This document shows, piece after piece, positions 40,769-50,342 of a stretch of 64,000 nt of DNA. Position 1 is the stretch's first letter. Every line of letters starts with the position of its first letter. The translations under genes and the position numbers were made by a program. The notes under the pieces are model-generated. The model saw only the letters and a program-made list of their open reading frames with translations, did no database searches and was not told the origin of the DNA. This stretch comes from Sorghum bicolor (Eukaryota > Streptophyta > Magnoliopsida > Poales > Poaceae), in the NCBI RefSeq assembly GCF_000003195.3, contig NC_012877.2, positions 10,518,855-10,582,854 of the forward strand, written 5' to 3'.

Positions 40769-41955
40769 CACTACTAGAGAACAGATCTTTCGTCGATGTG
40801 CCAAATGAGCTTTAGTCTCGGTATTTTTGGCGCCCGGGACAAAAGAGATCTTTAGTCCTGGTTGGTAAAGCCAACCGGGACTAACAGTCCCTCCCCAACG
40901 GCTCCGGTGTCAGGCGCTGTCGGGGAGGAACCTTTAGTCCCGGTTGGTAACACCAACCAGGACTAAACCCTCCCCGCTATAAATTGAATCTCCCTCCTCC
41001 CTTCTTCCTCTCCCTGCCCGAGCCCGAGGTCCTTTGTTCTTGCTTGTTCTTCCATTGTTCTTGCTTGTTATTGCTCTCATCTCCCGCGATCGATCCATTT
41101 CAACGCTTCTACGCCGTCGTCGATTTGTTTGAAAGGTTGCTAGCTTCATCTTCCTATGTTTCTCACCGCCATATGTAATTTCATATTGGACATATGTCTA
41201 TTTTAATTATTTCATGTTTCTATCTCTCCAATCATCATCTTCTCATGTTTGAATTTTTTTGAACGATGCTAAGTGTGTGCCCGCTAGAAACTAGTTTACA
41301 CAAATCATTACTACTATGTATACACAAATCATGTTTAGTTCTATTATAAATATTATAGGATATTTTTTACTTTAATATGGTCATGTTCTTATTTTAAAAT
41401 ATTAATAATATAATTTTTGTTGTAATTGTTAAATAAATTGTTTTTCACTTTAAAAATTCTTGAAATTAATTTTCTTTAGTGATAAAATTATAGCTTCTAA
41501 TAGAAAAATTACAGTTCCATGATAATGCAACTAATGTCACGCCATTGGATGTACAATGCCGATCGCCGCTCCAACGAGTTCATTGAGGGCGTGCGAGAAT
41601 TCCGCAGAGTGGCAGAGCAAAATAAGCGGGACGGTTTTATGTGTTGTCCATGTGCCGTGTGTAAGAATTTTCAAACTCAAGAGAAATGCACTTGCACTTG
41701 TTCACGAATGGTTTCATGCCAAACTATATTTGTTGGACCAAACACGGAGAGACCGGGGTTATGATGGAAGAAGGTGAAGAAGAGCAAGCGTACCCTGACG
41801 ATGTTTTTGCTCAATACTGCGACTTTGCAGTAGAGGACAAAGGTGAAGAAGATGGGGATGCAGGAAACAGTATCGTTGATGATGACGATGCTCTTGGTGA
41901 TGTCATTCGCGATGTACAGAGAGATTGCGAAAGCTACCAATGGCATTAAAGGCAT
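40769..41955 (+). mobile_element. 5' end of a CACTA transposon, TTTAGTCCCGGTT family
   Basis: Starts CACTACTAGAGAACAG, followed by subterminal pairs TTTAGTCCCGGTTGGT / ACCAACCAGGACTAAA (40850-40968). The first part of a transposase gene is at 41519. The element is interrupted near 41955 by a minus-strand LTR; its 3' end was not located. Confidence 0.7.
41519..41949 (+). pseudogene. CACTA transposase N-terminal domain with one frameshift
   Basis: Homologue of the fragment at 11464-11832: WMYNADRRSNEFIEGV, CPCAVCKN, then in a second frame FMPNYICWTKHGETG followed by an acidic stretch. The frame changes around 41675-41690, within what should be the HLxxxGF segment. The catalytic core is absent. 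It has the same orientation and a similar spacing from the terminus as the 11483-13280 element. Confidence 0.7.
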
Positions 41956-43887
41956 AAATGTGAAACCCTATCAAAAGGTGCCAAACAACAGATTTCTGAT
42001 TTTTCTTAGCTTTGCAATCACATGATTACATCACTCAGCAAGTTTCATCATAAAAGGAGTTATAATTTATTTATTAGAAATACCACAATAAACTCCTTTT
42101 TAAACAAGGGATATTTATAACTCTACCAATAGGCATCCAAAAATCATGAGAAATTCACCAGAGCCTGCACATAGCATAAACAACCATCTCCTAAATTTGC
42201 ATGGTCATAGGACTTACAGATCTCAAGATATAGTTACCTTCTCTTTATCAAGGATTAAATCATATCTATTTATTTCTATAAAAACATGGCATGTTTCATA
42301 TTTTTATTAAAAACTAGACTAACTCAAGAGTGTGACAAAATTCGAAACACTTTATTTGGATCTGTCTTGCTCAAGTTATGAATTTTCTAAAACAGCATTG
42401 AGTCTGCCAAAAACAGAAATAGGAGAAAAGAGGGACAGTGGCTGAAGAGGGACCCACTGGTCACTGGGAGCCGCTCGACAGTGACACAGAGACAGGGGAC
42501 AGCTCGTCGCCGGTGAAACTCGACGACGGCGAGGTCTCGGCTGAATCCAAGGGCACAATCGTGACCCTCTCCCCAAGGCGGACCTAATGAGGTACAAAAC
42601 CCTCACTCTACCGAGCTCAAGGGGGTTCGCCGGCGTGAATGGCGGCTCAGTGGCGCTGCGGGCGATACGCCAGCATGCTCAGTCGATGCCGACCCAGTTG
42701 AAGTTCACGCCGAGCATCAGTGAGTCAAGGGGAAGCTCTAGGAACAAAAATGGAAGGAAATGGTGGAGCAGAAAGGCCTGGCCACGTTGCCGATGAGCAC
42801 GGCGGAACTCCAGTGAGGAAGAAGCCGCTCGGAGCTCGGCAATGCCGCCTTACCCGTGCTCGACAGAGGCAATGAAGGCGACGTCGAGGTGGAGGAAGCT
42901 CTGGCGGAGCTTTTAGCGGGCTAGCTTGGCCGGAGATGGGGAGGAGAGCTCGGGCGGAGTCACTGACTCGCGGTGGAGCTCGCCGAGGAAGAGAGCGGAG
43001 AGAAGAGAGGGCGCTGGAGAGGGAATGGAGGCCGGCTGCCGCTCGGGGGGGCGTCGTGGTGTCCAAGTGGAGGTGTTGGGGCTGACAGGCGGGGTCGCGG
43101 TCGACGTACGGCCACCATGGGGCTTCCACGCGTCGATCAGCTAGTGACTGGCGAAACTGAATCGGTTGATTCAGTCACCGTCGACTGTGATTGAAACCCG
43201 ATCTTCGTCGACGTTTTACTCACGATTCACTAGGTAGTTTTTGCTCGGATTTGTCCCAATGGATAGAGCTACACGAGTTCTACAAGTTTGCTTAAAGGAT
43301 CAAAGTCTGGTTTGACCTAGAATTCAAACTACAAGGCTCCCAAGTACCCTATCTCGAAACTGCAGAACCCAGACTTAGCCAAATTCGCCTAAGTGTTGGA
43401 AACAACACTGATTTCTATCTTGCGGGCCACTTTTGGTCAGGTTCCAACCATTTTTATGAGAAGGTACCAAAACAACTTTTGTAGCTTACAAAATTTATAC
43501 AACTTTGCTTTAGAGATCAATTAGATGCAAGGTCTCTAACACTGGTTTCATAAAAGATCTTTGAAAAGAGGTTTAGGGGGTCAACTAGGTCAAACTAGGG
43601 CTAACCATGACTTGGGGGCATCTTTGGATGAAACTCCCAACATAAACTTTGTTCCAAATGATATTCTAAACATGAATAAAGTATTTTGGAAGACAATGTG
43701 TACTTGTATACATTGGTCATACATTACTTTACACATATAACAAGCTATCTAAGCAATTCAATCACATATTGCATACACCAAAATGACATGTGATCATGGT
43801 ATTGTGCTCATGAGTGAGTATGATGATGCTTATGTTGTTGAAATGCTTATGGTTAACATGCAAGCTAACACTAGGAGTGTTACAGTA
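41956..43887 (-). mobile_element. Minus-strand LTR starting TGTAACACTCC
   Basis: The plus-strand edge AGGAGTGTTACA at 43887 is the inverse of a TGTAACACTCC start, with CATGTTAACC and TACTCACTCATGAGCACAAT downstream on the minus strand, as in grass gypsy LTRs. A GC-rich leader-like zone (42480-43130) lies within. The far edge is approximate. The large frame on the minus strand at 42725-43129 is low-complexity and not supported as a gene. Confidence 0.5.
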
Positions 43888-44153
43888 TAAATATATGTCC
43901 ACTTGTAGAATCATTCTTATTCATTCATATATATATATATATATATTCATCTTTATATTTCTACCTAGTCCATAAAATGGTAGATTCATACTGATATTAC
44001 TTCTAGCTTAGTTGCTAGGGATGACAACCTAGTTTAATGCTATGAGGTATAGGTTAATAAAAGGTGACTACTCTATTGGTGACAAGCTAATAATTATCAT
44101 AACATTTATTTGTGTTGTTACTAATTTAGTGATTGCGTTAATTAATGTCAACA
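43888..44153 (+). mobile_element. Truncated 5' LTR end of an old plus-strand Athila-like element
   Basis: Ends AATGTCAACA at about 44153, and the next bases are a decayed primer site. It contains the motif GGGATGACAACCTAG, the inverse of CTAGGTTGTCATCCC found in other Athila-like LTR edges here. Confidence 0.5.
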
Positions 44154-44161
44154 AGCATTTT

Positions 44162-44183
44162 TAGCACTTTTGCTGGGGATGTT
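44162..44183 (+). other. Decayed tRNA-Asp-type primer-binding site
   Basis: AGCATTTTTAGCACTTTTGC then TGGGGA follows the LTR end with the same 8-nt offset as AGCATTTTTGACGCCGTTGC in the element at 46509-54788. It has several transitions relative to tRNA-Asp. Confidence 0.5.
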
Positions 44184-44270
44184 ATATTAACTTAGGAAGT
44201 AATGATAACTTTATGTTTATGATGAGATTGATTGATCATTGAACCCTAATCAAACAGACTTACACTTGTT

Positions 44271-44780
44271 TTGTCTACTTGTGCATCTTATGTAGGGAAA
44301 TGTATGACTGGTTTTGACCTTCGGACAAACTATGTTAAAAATTTAGAAGCATTAATCAAGGGAACCAAAGCTAAACTAAAAAAAGTTTCCTCTTCAAGTT
44401 TAGAAGACAACCATATAAGAAGAAGCTTCACACCAGAATTTGACACTATAGCCAACAAAAGTCTTCGCTATCCTCTGCTTCGACTACTGCTAACATTCGG
44501 ACAGGACCTAAAGTCAATGTTGGAGACAATAGATTCGAGCTAAAGCCTGCACTCATCACTATGGTGCAAGCTCACCAATTTTGTGGAAAGTCTCATGAAG
44601 ATGCAAGTGCACACTTACAACATTTTCTAGAGGTTCAAGTGCACCTTCACCACCAAGGGAGTAACTATAGATGTTATTCTACTCTACCTTTTTTCCATTT
44701 TCACTATTGGGGAAAGCTAAACATGGGTTCTATGCTAACAATGCAGATGTACTCACTGATGACGTTCGGTTATGGTCACT
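44271..44780 (+). pseudogene. Degenerate Athila-like gag
   Basis: Frame pieces match the N-terminus of the 877-aa gag-protease at 52976: NLEALIKGTKAKLKK, then MANKS-like ANKSLR, then VQAHQFCGKSHEDASAHLQH in a shifted frame. Several frameshifts are present. After about 44780 the homology is replaced by unrelated sequence. Confidence 0.7.
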
Positions 44781-45979
44781 AATGACTACATTTTGGTCAC
44801 AGAGTTTCATTTGTGACGACTTTGTGACGATTTTGTCTTCGTCATGTCGGTATAACAATCACTCTCCACTCATTTACTTAGTTACATACCTTGGTAGTTG
44901 TTTAGCTTATTTAGCTTAGTCTTATTGTTTAGGAGTGTAGAGAGCCTTTAGTTGTTCTTTCTTGTTGTGACTTAGTGTTTAGCTTTCTTGCTAGACTTAT
45001 GTAGGTGGCTTGCATAGCTCAGTTGTGATAGTGCTAGAATAGCCTTGCCATTTGTTTTACTAACACACTTGCTTAGTGAAATTTGTAGAGTTTTAAAGAA
45101 ATTTGTAGAATTTTAAATAGGCTATCCATCCCCCCTCTAGCCGTTTGGACCTTTCACTAGCCAATCCCCAATATAGTGCTCCAAGTTGTTATCATTTATT
45201 CTCTTAAAGTTTTCATTAGAGATTGGGCTATTTCCTGCTTAAAAAAGAGAAGAAAGAAAAATCAAAAGAAGAAGAAAAGAGAAAGAACCCCAGTTTTCAA
45301 AAGTTCCAAAAATGAGGGAAGTTACACTTTGTAAAGGAGCACTATAGAATTATTCTTTCACCCTTTCTCCCTTCCACAAATATTTGTTCATTTGAAACCA
45401 CACATGTACATCTTGATCTAAGGGTATGGTCTCCCCTCCGAGGATCCTAGTTTGACTAGGCAATATATGCAAGGTAAGTATGTCATATCCTTGAAATACC
45501 CTCAGCTCCACATATGCCATTAGTTATAAGAGAGAATAGGTAAGGCACAATGTTTCATTGCCTTATGCCAAGAATACTACATATCTCGAGAGGAGAGAAG
45601 GCAAAACACCATTGTTGCCTTGGAAAGGAATCCACAAATACCACAAATGAGAGACTTGAAGGGATCATACAAAGAAATCTCTGAGTTTTATTTCAAAAAC
45701 CTTGCAAAACTCCAGAAAGAAGGTTGATCAAAGAGTTCAAAATGGAGCTTGATTAAACTGTTATATCTTTCAATTACTCAAGACCCAAGTGAAAGCAATA
45801 AGCTCTATAGTTGAAGGTAATATGGATAAGTTTGAAGACTGAGCAGTTTGTCAATTTTCTGGTAGAAGAATTTTTGTTTGAATACATGTGTATTTCTAAG
45901 GTGTGAAAGCATTGCAGCAACTCCAGATCTATTATGGTAGTTTGCTAAGGGACTAGCAAAAGTCAAACATGGGGGAGCT
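44781..45979 (+). mobile_element. Inserted sequence, then 3' tail and polypurine tract of the old Athila-like element
   Basis: 44790-45170 resembles foreign transposon ends (GTGACGACTTTGTGACGA near 44812; TATCCATCCCCCCTCTAG near 45122, reminiscent of copia LTR ends). 45170-45969 is the non-coding 3' tail, ending in the polypurine tract ATGGGGGAGCT just before the LTR at 45980. The tail from 45888 is shared with block A at 23386. Confidence 0.5.
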
Positions 45980-46508
45980 TGTTGATGATCCATAACGTCA
46001 ACATTATACCTTCAATTAATTCACAATATAATGGCAAAAGAGTTATTAGTGCGTAGTTGTATGGTTTATTCTAACAAGTTTCACGAGTTGTGTTGATCTC
46101 ACCTCTTTTGCAGGACTATTGATATTTTACCACATAAAAGTATCACAAACGATGAAATAAAGTACACCATTGCAAAGAGCTTGTTGAGACGATTCAAAGA
46201 GACATTTCATTTGCTATATTTGGAATCCCGACGAGAGAGTCCCCGATTTATATGCCCAAGAATTCTCTAGAATACTCCAAAAGCATCACCAAGCCAAAGT
46301 TTTATGGACTAACATGACAATTTCCACAACTTTGGTGAATGATGAATTTTTAGGGATAAAAATAGAATACACCGATGAAGAGTAGGAGCCAAGGAATCGA
46401 ACCAAATCAAGTAAGAATTCTACAAAGACCGATGGGAAGGTTCTAGAGGACACCAGAAGACACAACAACAAAATAGGAGCACGACGCTGGGCAACTGGGG
46501 CTAGCCGG
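45980..46508 (+). mobile_element. Block B: first part of the 3' LTR, interrupted
   Basis: Starts TGTTGATGATCC and matches 23478-23964 except for about 41 extra bases near 46440-46480. It stops at GCTAGCCGG where the minus-strand element begins; the rest resumes at 54789. Confidence 0.75.
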
Positions 46509-48161
46509 TGTTGGGTATTCTTAACAACATTACCAAAAGTAGACTAAGTTCTCTAAATCTAGTAACGGTGCCAAAAATGCCAAACCTATCCCTCATATCA
46601 CTTAAGCCAAGTTGTCATCCCCAGCATGATATAAGAGACGCGGTATTGAAATATGCAATTGCTCTTCTAAATAAATAATGAATGGGATCTGCAAGCGCAT
46701 AGATTAATACCGATGTAGCATTTTAACCGGGAAGTATTCCAGGTATCGTTATTTATATTTTTACCACTGGGAAGGGATTAACAATCATCACTATTGATTA
46801 CAGAATAGAATATGAGATTGAGCATATATCATTACAAGTATAATTGAGAACAGTTATCTAACTCTTCATACAGGGATAAGTGTCACATAAAAGATATATG
46901 AAGTAATAAATAGTGACAAGGATAATTAATCTGATGAGCCACATATAAATATGATAAGCACCTCAATTAGATATTCTAGAAAGTCATTAGCATGGTATTA
47001 GAACGAACTACAAGAATATTCCCTAAGTTATTCTCAACTATATAGTCTAGCATTATCATAGTTAGTGCAAGCATACTTAGCAATCATTGTGAGACAAGAC
47101 TACGCCCATGCATAGTGATATTAGCAAGGAATATGAGAAACATAGCAATCACTCCCCTGTAATAATGTTGCTCTGCCAGCCCAATACACGAGAGGGGGAC
47201 TATATAAGAATCAATGAAGCTGTCACTATCACGAACCACCCCACGATCTGGCATATTGGGTACAATCGTAGATAAATACGGTATAAGCACCACGCCTACA
47301 CAATATCTATGATTTACCCATGGATCCAATGGATAAACGCTATACGATCCTAAGCATGTATATAGATCCAATCTAACTAAGCCAAGTACATAACTATGAT
47401 AAACTAAGAACAATATAATCTTGAATATAAGCAAGTAGAGCAAAGTCATAAGCAATATATTGAAGTAGAACAAAGTCATATTCATAATATTGAAGAACAA
47501 AGATAATTAGAAAGCAATTAGAAGCACAATTAGAGAATTACCAAGAATCCTCCTGACAGATCTGGAAACCAATCGAAGATTGACTCCTTCTAGTTCTAAT
47601 CCTATGTAGCTATGCTAATCTAGATATCTAATTGATGTGGTGGCTCTAATCTTGATCAGAGGCTTCTTCTCCCATGATGGAACAATGAATTAGGGTTGAG
47701 AGGCTCTCTCCTCCAGGGGCCAGGGGGTCTAGTTTTATAGTCCCTTCAAGTGAATATGGGCCGTTGGATCAAACCGACATAGATTGCATGGTTTAGATTC
47801 ATCCTTTAGGTCGGTGGAGATCTCCCGCGAAGCAGAGTCCTGATTGGACTCCTAGAGAGGGCGGGCGCCCAGGGGAACAGGGCGGGCGCCCTGCCTCTGG
47901 CCCCGTTTCGCCTCCGCTTCGGTCTCGTGGCTTCTGGAGTCTTCTAGATGTAAGATAATTGCGCAGCACGTTAATATCTCTATGTAATCCCGACGTGTGA
48001 GCCTTTCTTCCGTATTTCCTGATAACCCCCTGCAGAAATAGACAAACACCAAAACTCGTGGAATTCTGTCAGATAAAACCCTAAGTCTAGATGTTAATTT
48101 TATTTGGATCCTTTTCTTTATTTATTTGATAATTAAATTTGATACTTAAGGACCGTCAACA
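46509..48161 (-). repeat. 3' LTR of the gag-protease element
   Basis: Plus-strand edges TGTTGGG...GTCAACA. It contains a TATA (CTATAAAAC on the minus strand, about 47734-47740) and, about 120 bp upstream of that, paired GGGCGCCCGCCC motifs (about 47857-47895). A 138-aa frame at 47084-47500 recurs in the other LTR simply because the LTRs are identical. Confidence 0.9.
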
Positions 48162-48176
48162 AACTCCCCCAAGCTT
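48162..48176 (-). other. Polypurine tract
   Basis: On the minus strand AAGCTTGGGGGAGTT immediately precedes the 3' LTR start TGTTGACGG. Confidence 0.75.
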
Positions 48177-50342
48177 ACCTCTTGCTCGTCCCTAAGCAAG
48201 GATAGACTCACCTATGGATCATAAGTTGTTGCAATATTTTTTAAAAATTGGCGGTACACATGCTTTTAAATATTATCTCATCTCTGAGTTAGAGTAAACT
48301 GTCAAGACTTAAAACTTACTTACTTTACCTTCACCATGGGACTTGTAACCGTTACTTCTGTCTTGAGTAGTTAAAAGATAGAACAGTCCCGCCAAGTGCC
48401 ATGTCTCTTATTCTTGATCAGCTATAGCTCTGGGGTTTTTGCAGATTTTCAAATAAAACTCAGAGATTCCTTGTATGACTCTCTCAGATCTCTCTTTTGT
48501 GGTATTTCTGGATCCTTACCAAGGCAGTGATGGTATATGTCTTCTCTCAAGATATGTAGTATTTGTGGTACAAAGCATAGTGACATTGCCTTCTGTCTCA
48601 CCCTACTCTAATAAGGCTTTAATATCTGGAGCTCATAGGTGGGAGATAAAGTATACATACTTACAAGACATGTATTGTATAGTCAAACCATGGATCCAAA
48701 GAAACAAATCAATAAGCCAAATCAAGATGTGCATGTGTGGCGAATGAATGGTGTATGGTGATGATGGTGATAACAATGGTGAAAACAATGGTGGTGGAAG
48801 TCTACTTCTACTTTTGCTCTTTGAGGGGATACATACCTTCCTTGATTTTTGAATAGTGAGGAGAATAAGATGCTCTTTTTTTTTCTTTTCTCTCAGGTGG
48901 GTATCTTGCACCCCTAATTCTACTGTCGGACACTTGTCCATTTTTACCTCTCGTCTCACTTTTTCTTTTCTTTCGAGGTTCCGAGCACTTGCTCCTTTTT
49001 ATTTCCTCGTATTATATTTTTTTCTTTTTTTTAGAGCACTCATCTCTTGAGATAATATAGCAAGTGGTAGTAACAAGATAACTTGAGCATTTATTTCATA
49101 AGGGAAAACAGAAATATTTTTGGTTATTCTCTCCCGGATTAGGAGTAGAATATTTTTGGGTGATTCTGGAGATGGAATGGGTGGATATATGTGGATGGTA
49201 CTTCCGGAGTAGAAGTAGCATATATGAGTGAACGTGCAAGCGAAATCTTGATTTAACCACATGACAAGCTCCTAAGGGTCTACACAGCTTGACCACACTC
49301 AATGCTCATAAGCAGTAAATAGTAAATGTGTGGCTCAAAGTCTAGCAAGCATGTATATATGGCTGTGGTAGGAATTTAAACTCTCATCATACAAGAACTC
49401 ATCATGCAACATTTTAAAGTTTTTCAAAGATAAAATTCTCCAGAATTCTAGCATCTCTAGGAACAGATAAACAGCAGCTCAACCTTCCCATAACGTATCC
49501 GTTAACAACTTAGACTTCAGATCAAGTTTTCATCCCACAAGTTTAGGTCTAGAGCAAGCCTTAAATTATAACAGTTATGTCTAAACTTGAGAGAGAACTT
49601 AAAATGTGCAAATTAGGCAGAGCAACTTTTTATCATATCCATGCTTAAGTTTTATTATTAAGATACAGATTAGCATAGCCACTTTATTTATTTATTAAAC
49701 ACACTAAGCAAAAGACATATATATATATAAAATCTTTATTTGGTTTTTTTCATAGTTTATGTATTTTAATATTCTAATATAATATAAGTATAAAGATAGA
49801 TAGATAGAAATACTTATCGGGATAAATGGGGGTGCTCTCCCCCAAGCTGAATTTTGACGTAATTTCTCTTGATGTAGCTAGCAGGTGGCAGAGGTGTATT
49901 TGAAAGTCAGCAGCATTCTGATAGCGATTAGAATGTCCTCCGTCTGCTAGTCTTCCTAAATTCTGTGGAGCTCAAATAGACAACAAAGCTTGTGGAACTG
50001 ATTAAGTGTTAGCATAATTATCTAGCCTTTATCATGTTGAGACTCCTTAATAATTATTACTCCCTGTTTTTATATTTTCATTTTATAAAGCAGAAAAGAA
50101 ATATTTATTTTATTTTTATGCCACCACAGTGAATGTACTTATGGGTTTCATGCCACTCGTATACTCACATGGGGCTTACTGTTTCTCATATATTTTTTTT
50201 ATTTTCTTTTTAGAATAGCACGAACATGATTAACTAAGTAAACTAGTTGAAATAATTAAAAGAGAAAGGATAACTACCAAGTTTACCTCTTGGCAAGGCG
50301 TTCGGTGTTTTTTAAGTCCTTCGAACGGGACTCTCCATTTTT
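48177..50342 (-). other. Non-coding 3' interior of the gag-protease element
   Basis: 2.2 kb without a supported ORF. It contains the block at 48911-49012 that is conserved at 58018-58100 in the second element, including the two dyads GGACACTTGTCC and GAGCACTTGCTC. In an autonomous relative this position would hold pol. Confidence 0.7.
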
